The notes: generated by a model from the letters alone, not told the origin. 51,072 bases of DNA from Deltaproteobacteria bacterium (GCA_021802645.1 JAJZRO010000007.1:1-51072); one strand, 5' to 3'; counted from the stretch's first letter, positions 1 to 11,076 are shown. Numbers and translations: made by a program.

Positions 1-503
1 AGAATCTCGTACTCGGTGGGGGTGAGCTGGACCTCCTGGTCGTTGACCAGCACCAGCCGCCGGCCGAGGTCCACGGTGAGGCCGCCGCTCGTAAAGATCG
101 GTTCCGGCGCCTGGTCCACCACCCGCCGGAGCGAGACCCGGATGCGGGCCAGCAACTCCGGCACGCCAAAGGGTTTGGTGAGGTAATCGTCCGCCCCGGC
201 ATCGAGGGCGGCCACCTTGTCGTCCTCCCGTTCCCGCACCGAGAGGACGATGACCGGGACCGGCGACCATTCGCGCAGCCGCTGGAGCACCTCCACCCCT
301 TCCAAGTCCGGCAGGCCGAGGTCGAGGAGGATGAGGTCCGGCCGCACCGCGGCGGCGGCAGCCAGGCCCAGGCGGCCGTTCTCCGCGGTATGCACGGTGA
401 AGCCGGCGCTCTCGAGCACGGTGGTCAGCAGCCGCAGGATGGCGGCCTCGTCGTCCACCAGCAGGATGCGGGGGGGATGATCGCCGGATTGTGCCTCAGT
501 CAT
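1..503 (-). CDS. kdpE: Response regulator KdpE, C-terminus cut by window edge
   Basis: OmpR/PhoB-type response regulator of the Kdp K+ uptake system, partner of the KdpD kinase that follows it in this entry list. The visible protein begins MTEAQSG and has a complete receiver domain: acidic pair at D17/D18, phosphoacceptor D61 in the LLDLGLPD motif, and the conserved Lys in TKPFG. After a linker, the start of the winged-helix DNA-binding domain is visible (LTPTEYEIL) at the window edge, so the recognition helix is missing. The ATG at 501-503 overlaps the end of kdpD by 8 bases, which indicates translational coupling. From the family, phosphorylated KdpE activates the kdpFABC promoter under K+ limitation; the TTGAY arrays at 7746-7795 and 8399-8448 are candidate targets (inference). 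Confidence 0.93.
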   Translation of the reverse strand, partial: MTEAQSGDHPPRILLVDDEAAILRLLTTVLESAGFTVHTAENGRLGLAAAAAVRPDLILLDLGLPDLEGVEVLQRLREWSPVPVIVLSVREREDDKVAALDAGADDYLTKPFGVPELLARIRVSLRRVVDQAPEPIFTSGGLTVDLGRRLVLVNDQEVQLTPTEYEI

Positions 504-3188
504 GGGCAGGCGCCTCGGGTTGGGGCGGCGGGGTCAGGGGCAGTCGGATGGTGACGGTCAAGCCGCCGCCCGGGGTGATGGATGCCTTGATCCGGCCGCC
601 GTGGGCCTCGACGAAGCCCTTGCAGATGGAAAGACCCAGGCCGGTGCCGCGGGCGCTCTCCGGCGTCGGCAGCCGGTGGAACTTGTCGAAGATCCGGTGC
701 AGGTCCGCCTCGGCCACGCCGGGCCCGTGGTCGATCACCTCCAGTACCAGCCATGCTCGATCGGTGTGGGCGGCGATGGCAATGGGTTTTTCCGGCGGCG
801 AATACTTGAGACTGTTGTCCAGCAGGTTGACCAGTACCTGGGTCATGCAGCCCATGTCCAGCGGCACCAGCGGCAGGTCCGGCGGGAGCTGCACCGCGAT
901 CTCGCGTTCTTTAAGGCGCGGATCGAGTGCCGCGAGCGCGCAGCCGATCAGCTCCTCGATATCGCAGGGCGTGTATTTGAGCCGCACGGCGCCGGCTTCC
1001 AGACGGGTCATGTCCAAGAGGTTGCCGACAAAGCGGTTCAGCCGCGCCGCCTCGTCGTTGGCGGTGGCCAGCAGGGCGGTGCGGGCCTGGTCGTCCAGCC
1101 CTGGTTGATCGCGCAGACTGCTCAATACCCCGGTGATGGAGGCGAGCGGGGTGCGCAGGTCATGGGAGATGGAATTGAGGAGGGCTCGCTCCAGGTTCTG
1201 CCGGGCTTGCAGGATCTGCGCCTGCTCCGCCTGCTGGGAGAAGCGCACCCGCTCCAGGGCCATGGCGGTCTGGCTGGCAAAGGCATCGAGCAACAGGCGG
1301 TGCTGCTGCGAGGTATAATCCGCCGCCTGGTCCAGCTTGACCCCCAGCACGCCGTGGACGGCGGTCGCGGTCTGAAACGGCAGGTAGAGCAGGCTGGCGG
1401 AACTTAAGGTGGTGGTGCCGCGGCCGGCTGGCTGGCGGTTGCGGAAGGTCCAGTCCGCCACTGCCCGTTCCTTGAGATCGAGGCTCAGGTGTTCGCTTTG
1501 GGAGATGATCTTGAGTTGCTCGCCATCGGCGAGGAAGATGACGATTTCCGCCTTGAGGCTTTCCCGGAGATTGCGGAGCACTGCCGCGGTGACGGAAACG
1601 AGATCGGCGACCCCGGCGAGATCGCGGCTCAGGTAGTAGAGGCTCGCGGTCTGCACCTCGCGCAGTCGCATGGCTTCCGCCCGTTCGTGGCTCCTGGCCA
1701 CTTGGTCGCTGATCACCAGGCCAACGATGAGGAAGCCGGCAAAGGTCACCAGATATTCGCCGTCGGCCACCACGAAGGTAAAGCGGGGAGGGACGAAGAA
1801 GAAGTCGAAGGCGAGCACGCCTAAGAAGGCGGTGAGCACCGCCGGTTGCAGCCCGAGGCGGATGGCGGCCACCACCACGGCCAGCAGGTAGAACATGACG
1901 ATGTTGGTGAGGGAGAGGAAGGGAGAGATCAGGGTGCAGAAGACGGTGGTGGCCGCCACCAGCGCCACCGCTGCCGCGTGGCCACCCCAGGGGATGGTCC
2001 GCACCGGTCGGTGTTGCCGGGTGGCGGTGCGCCGTTCGGCCTGGCTCATGCTGACCACGTAAACGTCGATTTCGCCGCTGGCCCGGATGATCTGGTCCGC
2101 GATGGGCGGTCGCAGGAATTCCCGCCAGCGGGGCTTGGTGGGTTTGCCCACCACGATTTTGGTGATGTGGTGGCGCCCGGCGTAATCGGCCACTGCCGCG
2201 GCCACCGTGGTGGAGGCCACCGAGGCCACGGTGGCGCCCATGCTCTCGGCCAGCCGCAGGTCGCGCCAGATCCGTTCCCGGTTTTCCCGGCTGAAGCGGC
2301 CGGTGTCCGGGGTCTCGATGTAGATTGCATGCCAGGGGGATTTCATCTCGTCGGCCAGGCGCCGGGTGGTGCGGAGCAACTTTTCGCCGAAGGGGCTGCC
2401 GCTGATGCAGACCAGCAGACGCTCCGCCACCGTGCGCGGGCCGGCCACCGCGCGGGTTTCGAGATAGGAGCGCATCTGGTCGTCCACCCGGGCGGCGGCG
2501 CGGCGCAGCGAGAGTTCCCGCAGGGCGATGAGGTTGCCGGGCTGGAAAAATTTTTCCATGGCCCGCACTGCCTGTTCGGGGATGTAGATCTTCCCTTCGC
2601 TCAACCGCTCCAGCAGCTCATCCGGCGGGATATCCACCAGCTGGATCTCGTCGGCCAGGTCGAGCAGCAGGTCCGGCACGGTCTCCCGCACCACCACCCC
2701 GGTGATCCGCTCCACCACGTCGTTCAGACTCTCGAAGTGCTGGACGTTGACCGTGGTGTAGACATCGATGCCGGCGGCGAGCAGCTCCTGCACGTCCTGC
2801 CACCGTTTCTCGTGGCGGGAGCCAGGGGCGTTGGTGTGGGCGAGCTCGTCCACCAGGGCGATCTGCGGGTGCCGTTGCAGCACCGCATCGGTGTCGAGTT
2901 CGAAGAGGGTGACCCCCTGGTAGGAGATGCGCAGGCGGGGGATGGCCTCCAGCCCTTCGAGCAGGGCGTCGGTCTCGGACCGGCCATGGGATTCGACATA
3001 GGCTGCCACCACTTCCCGGCCTTCCCGCTTGCGCTGACGGGCCGCGCTCAGCATGGAGTAGGTCTTGCCCACCCCGGCGGCATAACCGAGGAAGATCTTG
3101 AGCCGGCCCTTGTTCTCCTGGGCCTCTTCGGCCTGGGCCAGCTTGAGCATCGCCTCCGGCGAGGGCCGGATATCGTCGGTCGCGTCGT

Positions 3189-3192
<4 letters not shown>
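496..3192 (-). CDS. kdpD: Osmosensitive K+ channel sensor histidine kinase KdpD
   Basis: Full-length KdpD (898 aa, normal for the family). The N-terminal KdpD domain carries the Walker A motif GYAAGVGKT (residues 36-44) and DELAHTN near 115-121. It is followed by a universal-stress-protein-like domain, a block of four closely spaced membrane segments (about 400-500), a GAF-like region, and the HisKA/HATPase core with SISHDLRTP (phosphorylated His about 677) and GTGLGLSI. It is an inner-membrane sensor of low K+ or ionic stress that phosphorylates KdpE. The start overlaps kdpC by 4 bases (ATGA) and the end overlaps kdpE by 8, so all five kdp genes look like one transcription unit. Confidence 0.96.
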
Positions 3193-3758
<566 letters not shown>

Positions 3759-3786
3759 GATTCTCGTTCTCCACAGAGGTGATTCA

Positions 3787-5856
3787 TTATACAAACAATC
3801 CGACCACCACGTCGATGGCCTTGATGCCGACAAAGGGCACGATGATGCCCCCCACCCCGTAGAGGAGCAGGTTGTGGATCAGCAGCCGCTCTGCCGGCAT
3901 CGGGCGGAATTTGGTGCCTTTGAGCGCCAGCGGCACCAGGAAGGGGATGACGATGGCGTTGAAGATTACCGCCGAGAGAATGGCGGAAAGCGGGGTCGCC
4001 AGGTGCATGACGTTCAGCGCCTTAAGCTGGGGGTAGACCGAGAGCATCATCGCCGGGATGATGGCGAAGTACTTGGCGATGTCGTTACTGATGCTGAAGG
4101 TGGTGAGGTTGCCGCGGGTCATCAGGATCTGCTTGCCCACCTCGACGATGTCCAGCAGCTTGGTGGGGTTGCTGTCCAGATCGATGATGTTGGCCGCCTC
4201 GCGGGCCGGCTGGGTGCCGGTATTCATCGCCACCGCCACGTCGGCCTGGGCCAGGGCCGGGGCATCGTTGGTGCCGTCGCCGGTCATCGCTACCATCAGG
4301 CCGGCCTCCTGGTTTTCCTTAATGAGGCGCAGCTTGTCTTCCGGCTTGGCCTGGGCCAGGAAGTCGTCCACCTGGGCCTCGGCGGCAATGGCCGCGGCGG
4401 TGAGCGGGTTGTCGCCGGTGATCATCACGGTCTTGATTCCCATGCTCCGCAATTGCAGGAAGCGTTGCTGGATGCCGGACTTGACGATGTCCTTGAGGTT
4501 GACCACGCCATACACCTCGGTGTCGCAGCAGACCACCAGCGGGGTGGCGCCGGCGCGGGCGACCCGGTCCACCACCTCGGCCAGCTCGGCCGGGATGGAC
4601 TTGCTGCCCAGGGCGCGGACAAAGGCGACCAGCGAATCGGCCGCACCCTTGCGGTACTGTTTGCCGCCGGTGTTGAGGCCGGAGAGGCGGGTATCGGCGT
4701 TGAATTCCACCGCCTCGGCGTCGGCGGGCCGAGCCGGTTGGGGTAGGCTGAAGCGCTGACGGGCCAGACTCACGATGCTGCGGCCCTCCGGGGTCTCGTC
4801 GGCCAGCGAGGCCATCAGCGCCGCCTCGGCCACCGCCCGTTCGTTGTGGCTGCCCACCGGGATGAACTCCACCGCCTCGCGGTTGCCGTGGGTGATGGTG
4901 CCGGTCTTATCGAGCAGCAGTACGTTGACGTCGCCGGCTGCCTCGATGGCCCGGCCGGAGAGGGCGATGACGTTCTTCTGGAAGAGGCGGTCCATGCCGG
5001 CGATGCCGATGGCCGGCAGCAGCGCCGCGATGGTGGTGGGGGCGAGACAGACGAAGAGGGCCACCAGCACGGTGAGCGACACCGGGGTGCCGTGGCCGGT
5101 TGCCGCGACGCTATAGAGGGAAAGCGGGCTCAGGTTGGCGCAGACCAGCAGGAAGACCAGGGTAAGCGCGATGAGCAGCACCTCCAGGGCCACCTCGTTG
5201 GGGGTCTTGCGCCGTTTGGCGCCCTCGATCAGCGAGATCATGCGGTCGAGGAAGGTCTCGCCGGGATCGACGGTGATCCGCACCACCACGCTGCCGGAAA
5301 CCACGGTGGTGCCGCCGGTCACGGCGCTGCGGTCGCCGCCCGACTCGCGCACTACCGGGGCCGACTCGCCGGTCACCGCCGATTCGTTGACCAGCGCGGC
5401 GCCATGGACGATCTCGCCGTCGCCGGCAATGATCTCGCCCGTCTCCACCAGGATGTAGTCCCCCTTGCGCAGCTCGCTGGCCCCGACCTTGGTGGTCGAT
5501 CCGCCGGGGTCGGCACTGGCGAGACGGTTGGCGGTCACGTCGGTCCGCGACTTGCGCAGGGAGGCGGCCCTGGCCTTGCCCCGCCCCTCGGCCAGCGCCT
5601 CGGCAAAGGTAGCAAAGATGACGGTGAGCCAGAGCCAGAGCGAGACCAGGCCGGTGAACCAGGCCGGCTCCCGGCCCAGGCCGGCGAGCGACATCAGGAA
5701 GGTGATTACCGTGATGACGCTGGCGATCTCGACGCAGAACATCACGGGGTTGCGCCAGAGGATGCGCGGGTCGAGCTTCTTGATCGATTCCGCGAAGGCG
5801 GCCCGCAGCAGTTCCGGATCGAAGATCGATTTTTGTTCAGGCAGATGTTTCGACAT
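3787..5856 (-). CDS. kdpB: K+-transporting P-type ATPase catalytic subunit KdpB
   Basis: Catalytic subunit (689 aa) that hydrolyses ATP to drive K+ import through KdpA. The P-type hallmarks are in order: the actuator-domain TGES (162-165), phosphorylation motif DKTGT with D316, and the hinge motif [16 protein letters not shown] in the P domain. Membrane helices occur at about 38-85, 223-290 and in the last 120 residues. kdpB sits 3 bases after kdpA and 28 bases before kdpC. Length, motifs and order are all standard, with nothing missing. Confidence 0.97.
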   Translation of the reverse strand: MSKHLPEQKSIFDPELLRAAFAESIKKLDPRILWRNPVMFCVEIASVITVITFLMSLAGLGREPAWFTGLVSLWLWLTVIFATFAEALAEGRGKARAASLRKSRTDVTANRLASADPGGSTTKVGASELRKGDYILVETGEIIAGDGEIVHGAALVNESAVTGESAPVVRESGGDRSAVTGGTTVVSGSVVVRITVDPGETFLDRMISLIEGAKRRKTPNEVALEVLLIALTLVFLLVCANLSPLSLYSVAATGHGTPVSLTVLVALFVCLAPTTIAALLPAIGIAGMDRLFQKNVIALSGRAIEAAGDVNVLLLDKTGTITHGNREAVEFIPVGSHNERAVAEAALMASLADETPEGRSIVSLARQRFSLPQPARPADAEAVEFNADTRLSGLNTGGKQYRKGAADSLVAFVRALGSKSIPAELAEVVDRVARAGATPLVVCCDTEVYGVVNLKDIVKSGIQQRFLQLRSMGIKTVMITGDNPLTAAAIAAEAQVDDFLAQAKPEDKLRLIKENQEAGLMVAMTGDGTNDAPALAQADVAVAMNTGTQPAREAANIIDLDSNPTKLLDIVEVGKQILMTRGNLTTFSISNDIAKYFAIIPAMMLSVYPQLKALNVMHLATPLSAILSAVIFNAIVIPFLVPLALKGTKFRPMPAERLLIHNLLLYGVGGIIVPFVGIKAIDVVVGLFV

Positions 5857-5859
5857 GGC

Positions 5860-7647
5860 TTAATTCCCTCCGACCATGGCAAGATGTTCGACAATGGGTC
5901 CCAGGGCCAGGGCCGGGAAGAAGGTCAAGGCGCCGACAATGAGGATCACCAGGGTGAGCCAGAAGGCAAAGGGGAATTTGTCGGTGGGCAAGGTGCCCAG
6001 GCTGGGGGGCACGTATTTTTTTGCCGCCAGGCCGCCGGCCATGGCCAGCATGGCCACCGCCGGGGCATAGCGGCCGATCAGCATGGCCAGCGCACCGAGG
6101 AGGTTATAAAAGTTGGTGTTGCCGTTGAGGCCCGCAAAGGCGCTGCCGTTGTTGTTGGCCATGGAGGCGAAGGCGTAGAGCACCTCGGTCAGGCCGTGGG
6201 CGCCGGGGTTGGCCATGGAGGCCACGGCGGCAGGGGTGATGATGGCGATCCCGGAGAGGATCAGCACCACGATGCCGGCGATGAGGATGGTGACGATGGC
6301 CATCCACATCTCCCGCACCTCGATCTTTTTGCCCAGGTACTCGGGGGTACGGCCGATCATCAGGCCGGAGACAAAGACCGCGATGACCGCGAAGGCCAGC
6401 ATGGTGTAGAGGCCGGAGCCCACGCCGCCGAAGACGATCTCGCCCAAGAGGATCAGGGAAAGGGGCACCAGGCCGCCCAGCGGAGTGAACGAGTCGTGCA
6501 TGGCGGTCACCGCCCCGCAGGAGGTGGCGGTGGTGGCGACCTCGAACATGTCGGTACCGGCCAGGCCGAAACGCAGTTCCTTGCCTTCCAGGTTGCCGCC
6601 CACCACCCCGAGCTGTTTGAGGAGGGGGGTCGAGGCCAGTTCCTGCCAGTGGAGCACGCCCAGGGCCAGCACGAACAGGAAGAGCATCACCCCGAGGAGC
6701 GCCCAGCCCTGGCGGGGGTTGCCGACCATCACCCCGAAGGTGCGGGTGAGCGCCGCCGGGATGAGCAGGATGAGCAGGACCTCGACGAAATTGGCGAGCG
6801 GCGTGGGGTTCTCGAAGGGATGGGCCGAGTTGGCGTTGAAGAAGCCGCCGCCGTTGGTGCCCAGCTCCTTGATCGCCTCCTGCGAGGCCACTGGCCCCAT
6901 GGGGATGGTGGCCTGCCGCACAGTCACCTTGTCCGTGAGCGGCTTGCCGGCCCGATCCAGCAGCGGGTTGCCCTGCGCATCGAGCTGCGGCTTTTCGGTG
7001 GTGGTGGCCTGGACCAGCGGGACCGTTTTATAGGCGCTGAAGTTCTGGATCACCCCCTGGGAGACCAGGAAGAGGGCGGCGACGAGCGAGAGCGGCAGCA
7101 GGACGTAGAGCACCGAACGGGTGAGGTCCACCCAGAAGTTGCCGATGAAGGCGCTGCTGCGGCGGACAAAGCCGCGGATCACCGCCACCGCGATGGCCAT
7201 GCCGCTGGCGGCGGAGACGAAGTTGTGCACCGTGAGGCCCACCATCTGGCTGAAGTAGCCGAGGGTCGATTCGCCGCTGTAGTTCTGCCAGTTGGTGTTG
7301 GTGACGAAGCTCACTGCGGTGTTCAGAGCCAGCGGCCAGGAGAGACCCGGCAGCTTCTGCGGATTCAGCGGCAGCAGCGGCTGGATCAGCAGCATGGCGA
7401 CCAGGAGCAGGAAGAGCACCAGGTTGAAGAGCACCATGGCCAGGGCGTACCGTTGCCAGCTCATATCGTCGTTTTGGTCCACCCCGCAGAGGCGGTAGCA
7501 GAAATTCTCGCAGGGGACGAGGAAGGGGGAGAGCCAGGTGCGTTCGCCCTGGTACACCTTGGCCAGGTAGCCGCCCAAGGGGATGGCCAGCAGCACCACG
7601 GCGGCGAGCAGCGCGGAGAACTGGAAGAGATCGTTGGGGAGATTCAT
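5860..7647 (-). CDS. kdpA: K+-transporting ATPase K+-binding subunit KdpA
   Basis: Channel-like K+-selective subunit of the Kdp pump, related to the TrkH/KtrB superfamily of four-fold pore proteins. The four filter loops are recognisable: [31 protein letters not shown] and [10 protein letters not shown] chose the ATG at 7645-7647 (MNLPNDLFQ, 595 aa), with a GAGG-type ribosome site about 12 bases upstream. An in-frame GTG six codons earlier coincides with that ribosome site and is less likely. No kdpF-like mini-ORF is seen between the promoter and this start, so KdpF appears absent or is encoded elsewhere. First gene of the minus-strand operon. Confidence 0.95.
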   Translation of the reverse strand: MNLPNDLFQFSALLAAVVLLAIPLGGYLAKVYQGERTWLSPFLVPCENFCYRLCGVDQNDDMSWQRYALAMVLFNLVLFLLLVAMLLIQPLLPLNPQKLPGLSWPLALNTAVSFVTNTNWQNYSGESTLGYFSQMVGLTVHNFVSAASGMAIAVAVIRGFVRRSSAFIGNFWVDLTRSVLYVLLPLSLVAALFLVSQGVIQNFSAYKTVPLVQATTTEKPQLDAQGNPLLDRAGKPLTDKVTVRQATIPMGPVASQEAIKELGTNGGGFFNANSAHPFENPTPLANFVEVLLILLIPAALTRTFGVMVGNPRQGWALLGVMLFLFVLALGVLHWQELASTPLLKQLGVVGGNLEGKELRFGLAGTDMFEVATTATSCGAVTAMHDSFTPLGGLVPLSLILLGEIVFGGVGSGLYTMLAFAVIAVFVSGLMIGRTPEYLGKKIEVREMWMAIVTILIAGIVVLILSGIAIITPAAVASMANPGAHGLTEVLYAFASMANNNGSAFAGLNGNTNFYNLLGALAMLIGRYAPAVAMLAMAGGLAAKKYVPPSLGTLPTDKFPFAFWLTLVILIVGALTFFPALALGPIVEHLAMVGGN

Positions 7648-7719
7648 GACGGTTTCTTGCCTCACTGATGGTTTGCGAACAGCACCACGGCCGGCGGTAT
7701 CTTAATAAATAATAAAATT

Positions 7720-7795
7720 ATTATAGCGATGATAACGCAATGATTGTCAAAGCAGGATCAAAAGGTGGGCACACCCCATCAAGAAAGCATCAAGG
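7720..7795 (-). promoter_or_regulatory. kdp promoter with four-box TTGAY operator array
   Basis: On the minus strand, TTGAT/TTGAT/TTGAT/TTGAC boxes lie at 7793-7789, 7782-7778, 7761-7757 and 7750-7746, giving start-to-start steps of 11, 21 and 11 bases. The last box is part of TTGACA (7750-7745). A TATCAT hexamer follows after exactly 10 bases (7734-7729), and a perfect TATAAT after 19 bases (7725-7720). Direct repeats at 11-base steps just upstream of a -10 element are what OmpR/PhoB-family regulators bind, so KdpE is the natural candidate (inference). The same array recurs at 8399-8448. Confidence 0.7.
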
Positions 7796-7939
7796 TCAAA
7801 ACTGCCTCCGCAGGCCGCGTGCCATATTTTCAGCCTATTTCGATGAGGGAAAGTGAAATATCTACCACAATATTGTTGTTAGCCTTTCGTGACCGATACT
7901 CTTGTGTGCCGCTGGGATGCCGCTGTTGGTAACCCAAGC

Positions 7940-8326
7940 TCACTCCCGCTTGAATGGGGTTATGAAACAGGCAACCGTTCCTTTCTTTGCCAGATAGCCG
8001 GGTTGTATTTCCCCTTCAATCACCTCGGCGGCAAAATAATATTCTCCCAGGGCAGAAAGGATTTTGACCTTGCCGGTCTCTTTGATTCCGGGAGAAAAAT
8101 CGGCTGGGTATTCCCGGTAAACGCCCAGCACCTCGTTGGTCTTTATGGTTTTTTTTACCTCCTCCGTGCCGCTGTGAAAGAGATACACCTTGGTACCGGG
8201 TTTCATGACCGCGTCATTGTCGAGATATGCCGGCCCCTTCTCCGGGAAGGGATAGGTCACGGCATGCAGGGAGCTGGTCATGAGGAATGGCGCCAGCAAC
8301 AGCAGGAATAATGCGAGTTTTTTCAT
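7940..8326 (-). CDS. Small exported protein of unknown function, putative Kdp co-regulon member
   Basis: A 128-residue protein beginning MKKLALFLLLLAPFLM, a clear Sec signal peptide with likely cleavage after SLHA. The mature part (about 105 aa) is soluble and mixed in composition, with VYLFHSGTEEV, GVYREYPADF, KILSALGEYYFAAEVIEG and GYLAKKGTVACF; this suggests a small beta-rich periplasmic domain. I do not recognise the family. The start was placed at the ATG at 8324-8326 because a GGAG site lies about 9 bases upstream; the open frame extends further upstream without a signal-like sequence. It is transcribed in the same direction as kdp, 293 bases upstream of kdpA, and its own promoter carries the same four-box array as the kdp promoter. 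This suggests, but does not prove, a role in K+ or osmotic adaptation. Confidence 0.75.
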   Translation of the reverse strand: MKKLALFLLLLAPFLMTSSLHAVTYPFPEKGPAYLDNDAVMKPGTKVYLFHSGTEEVKKTIKTNEVLGVYREYPADFSPGIKETGKVKILSALGEYYFAAEVIEGEIQPGYLAKKGTVACFITPFKRE

Positions 8327-8381
8327 GGGCGACGCTCCGGGTGATTGGTTCAGGCGTGTTACCCCCTTCCAAGTTGCGATC

Positions 8382-8448
8382 ATCATAGCCCGGCCGTGGT
8401 CAAGTCGGGATCAAAAGGGGGCTGAAAACGATCAAGAATGCATCAAGG
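8382..8448 (-). promoter_or_regulatory. Second four-box TTGAY operator array and promoter
   Basis: Minus-strand boxes TTGAT, TTGAT, TTGAT, TTGAC lie at 8446-8442, 8435-8431, 8414-8410 and 8403-8399, the same 11/21/11 steps as at the kdp promoter. After the last hexamer (TTGACC), exactly 10 bases lead to TATGAT (8387-8382), matching the TATCAT position of the kdp copy. It is 73 bases upstream of the start of the small exported protein gene. Sequence between the boxes differs from the kdp copy while box positions are kept. Confidence 0.65.
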
Positions 8449-8562
8449 GGAAAGGCATCATTTCCCTTGCCAACAGCGCGTTAAAGCGGTTACTCTGCGA
8501 TGCAAATTGTCGCAGGCTGACCGCCTTTTCGTCCCATCCTTTGGAATTTTTCGGGGTCTTGC

Positions 8563-9885
8563 ATGAGAAAATACTTCGTTCTCGATACCAACGTGCTGCT
8601 GCACAACGCCGATTCCATCAACTCCTTTGCCGACAACGTGGTGGTGCTGCCGATGTCGGTCATCGAGGAGCTGGACAAATTCAAGAGCCACAACGACGAG
8701 CTGGGCCGCAACGCCCGCCGCGTTATCCGCCAGCTCGACACCCTGCGCGGCAAGGGCCACCTGGGCGACGGCGTGGCCCTCGACAACGGCGGCATCCTCA
8801 GGATCTTCACCGAGAAGGGCAAGTGCGTGGACCCGGGGCTCGACCTGAGCGTGCCGGACAACCGCATCCTCGCCGTGGCCTATACCCTGCACATGCAGGG
8901 CGAGAAGGTGATCTTCGTCTCGAAAGACATCAATGCCCGCCTGAAGGCCGATGCTCTGGGGCTGGGGGTGATGGACTTCGAGAAGCAGAAGGTCAATTTC
9001 GACGAGCTCTATCAAGGCTTCCGCGAGGTGAACGTGCCGGCCGCCGTGCTTGACGAGTTCTACGGCAAGAAGGAGGTGACCGTGAGCGGCTTCGACCTCC
9101 TGCCCAATGAATTCGTGCTGCTCCAGGACGAAAAGGAGCCCAAGCACACCGCCCTGGCCAGGGCCAAGGACCCGGTGACTCTGATTCCCTTGAATCAGGA
9201 AAATGAAACGGTCTGGAACATCCGCAGCCGGAACAAGGAGCAGCGCATGGCCATGGAGCTGCTCATGGACCCCAATATCCAGCTGGTGACCATGGTGGGC
9301 CAGGCCGGCACCGGCAAGACGCTCATCGCCATTGCCGCCGCCCTGGAGAACACCATCCACGACAAGCGCTACGACCGCATCCTGGTGTCGCGGCCCATCA
9401 TCCCCCTGGGCAAGGACATCGGCTTTCTGCCCGGCGACAAGGACGAGAAGCTGGCCCACTGGATGCAGCCCATCTTCGACAACCTCATGTACCTCATGGG
9501 CGACGGCAAGGAGCGGAAGGAGAAGGAGGGCCAGAGCGAGTCCACCCGCCAGAAGGTGGAGCGGCTGCTGAACAGCCATGTGGTGGAGCTGGAGGCGCTC
9601 ACCTACATTCGTGGCCGTTCGATTCCCCGCCAGTTCGTCGTGGTCGATGAGGCGCAGAATCTGACGCCCCACGAGATCAAGACCATCATCAGCCGGGCCG
9701 GCGAGGGCACCAAGATGGTGCTGACCGGCGACCCGTACCAGATCGACAACCCCTATCTCGATTCCAGCAGCAACGGCTTGACCTACGCGGTGGAGCGCCT
9801 GAAAGGCCAGCCCTTCCACGGCCACGTCACCCTGGCCAAGAGCGAACGGAGTCCGCTGGCGGCCGCGGCGGCGACCTATCTCTAG
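8563..9885 (+). CDS. PIN-domain / PhoH-type ATPase
   Basis: A 440-residue two-domain protein. Residues 1-150 form a PIN-type ribonuclease domain (FVLDTNVLLHNAD at the start, conserved acidic residues in SVIEELDKF and SKDINARLKADALG). Residues about 230-440 form a PhoH P-loop domain, with Walker A GQAGTGKT (about 246-253) and Walker B VVVDEAQNLTP (about 358). In studied members the PIN-PhoH fusion couples RNA cleavage with ATP-dependent RNA unwinding. Full length and intact. It is divergent from the small exported gene; no partner antitoxin is visible upstream. It is followed by a 129-base gap holding a long hairpin repeat. Confidence 0.9.
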   Translation: MRKYFVLDTNVLLHNADSINSFADNVVVLPMSVIEELDKFKSHNDELGRNARRVIRQLDTLRGKGHLGDGVALDNGGILRIFTEKGKCVDPGLDLSVPDNRILAVAYTLHMQGEKVIFVSKDINARLKADALGLGVMDFEKQKVNFDELYQGFREVNVPAAVLDEFYGKKEVTVSGFDLLPNEFVLLQDEKEPKHTALARAKDPVTLIPLNQENETVWNIRSRNKEQRMAMELLMDPNIQLVTMVGQAGTGKTLIAIAAALENTIHDKRYDRILVSRPIIPLGKDIGFLPGDKDEKLAHWMQPIFDNLMYLMGDGKERKEKEGQSESTRQKVERLLNSHVVELEALTYIRGRSIPRQFVVVDEAQNLTPHEIKTIISRAGEGTKMVLTGDPYQIDNPYLDSSSNGLTYAVERLKGQPFHGHVTLAKSERSPLAAAAATYL

Positions 9886-9934
9886 ATTTTGGAGAACGAA
9901 AGCGGCAGGGAATTGTCATAATTCAGAACATCAG

Positions 9935-9989
9935 CCACGAAACCCACGAAAAACACGAAAAATTTAGTGTCTTTTAGTGGATTTCGTGG
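9935..9989. repeat. Imperfect 55-bp hairpin of CCACGAAA-type units
   Basis: The left arm holds three stacked units (CCACGAAA, CCCACGAAAA, ACACGAAAA), and the right arm is their degenerate inverse ending TTTCGTGG. The arms pair over about 25 bases with several mismatches. It sits between phoH-like and radical SAM genes, has no T-tract and no coding potential. Compatible with a dispersed palindromic intergenic repeat; only one copy is in this window. Confidence 0.6.
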
Positions 9990-10014
9990 CCTAAAATTTT
10001 GTTAAGGAGCGACT

Positions 10015-11076
10015 GTGGAGTTCGAACCGAAATGGCTGGCCTGGGAGATCACCCGGCGTTGCAACCTCAAGTGCGTACACTGCCGCTCCTCATCGGAACT
10101 GGAGGCCAAGGGCCACCCGGATTTTCCCTTTGCCGAGGCCAAAAGGGTCATCGACGACATCGTCTCCTACGCCAAGCCGGTGGTGGTGCTCTCCGGCGGT
10201 GAGCCGCTGCTGCGCGAGGATGTCTTCGACATCGCCCGCTACGGCACCGAGCAGGGGCTGCGCATGTGCCTCGCCACCAACGGCACCCTGGTGACCGAGG
10301 CGATCTGCGCCAAGATCAAAGCGGCCGGCATCCGCATGGTGTCGCTCTCCCTCGACGGCGCCTCCGCGGCGGTGCACGACGATTTCCGCTGCCAGCCCGG
10401 CGCCTTCGCCGGCACCACCAACGCCGCCCGGCTCTTCAAAGAACACGGCATCTCCTTTCTCATCAACTCCTCCTTCACCAAGCGCAACCAGGCGGAGATT
10501 CCCAAGGTCTATCAACTCGCCAAGGAGCTGGGCGCCACGGCCTGGTACATGTTCATGATCGTGCCCACCGGCCGCGGCGAGGGGATCATGGAGGAACTCA
10601 TCTCGCCGGCGGATTACGAAAAACTGCTCGCCTGGCATTACGAGATGGAAAAGGAGGAGGACGCACTCCTCATGCGGCCCACCTGCGCCCCCCACTATTA
10701 CCGGGTGGTGCTGCAGAAGGCCAAGGAGGAGGGCAGCCAGTTCAAGCGCCGCAGCCTGCAATTTTCCACCGGCGGTTCCAAGGGGTGCCTGGCCGGCCAG
10801 CTCATCGCCCTCATCGACGTGGACGGCAACGTGCTGCCCTGCAGCTATTTTCCGCTGCCGGCCGGCAACATCCGCCAGCAGTCCTTCAGGGAGATATGGG
10901 AGAACTCCAAGCTCTTCAAGGAGCTGCGCGATTTCAAGAGCTACAAGGGGAGCTGCGGCAGCTGCGAGTACGTCAACGTCTGCGGCGGCTGCCGGGCGCG
11001 GGCCTATGCGGTGACCGGCGATTACCTCGCCGAGGAGCCGTTCTGCAACTACGTGCCGCCGAAGACGAAAAAGTAA
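10015..11076 (+). CDS. Radical SAM/SPASM protein of a haem-synthesis operon
   Basis: A 353-residue radical SAM enzyme. The [4Fe-4S]-SAM motif CxxxCxxC is C16, C20, C23 (CNLKCVHC), and the SAM-binding GGEP-type motif is [12 protein letters not shown]. The C-terminal SPASM/twitch region has further cysteines in [26 protein letters not shown] and PFC, expected to bind auxiliary Fe-S clusters. It starts at GTG 10015 with AAGGAG 6 bases upstream. It is followed after 20 bases by hemE. Related SPASM enzymes (NirJ/AhbD type) modify haem side chains, and others modify peptides. The neighbours favour a tetrapyrrole role (inference), but the exact reaction is not readable here. Confidence 0.85.
   Translation: MEFEPKWLAWEITRRCNLKCVHCRSSSELEAKGHPDFPFAEAKRVIDDIVSYAKPVVVLSGGEPLLREDVFDIARYGTEQGLRMCLATNGTLVTEAICAKIKAAGIRMVSLSLDGASAAVHDDFRCQPGAFAGTTNAARLFKEHGISFLINSSFTKRNQAEIPKVYQLAKELGATAWYMFMIVPTGRGEGIMEELISPADYEKLLAWHYEMEKEEDALLMRPTCAPHYYRVVLQKAKEEGSQFKRRSLQFSTGGSKGCLAGQLIALIDVDGNVLPCSYFPLPAGNIRQQSFREIWENSKLFKELRDFKSYKGSCGSCEYVNVCGGCRARAYAVTGDYLAEEPFCNYVPPKTKK

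Noticed and set aside
3759-3833. N-terminal extension of KdpC
   Set aside because: The extra residues are not hydrophobic or family-like and overlap kdpB; a proper ribosome site marks the later ATG.
4846-7668. Very long plus-strand open frame (about 940 codons) opposite kdpA/kdpB
   Set aside because: Composition is Gly/His/Asp/Glu-rich without domains, and both kdp genes on the other strand have complete family motifs; a shadow of high-GC coding.
7826-7861. AT-rich inverted repeat TATTTC/GAAATA downstream of the small exported gene as a terminator
   Set aside because: The stem is short and AT-only with a long loop and no T-tract on the minus strand.
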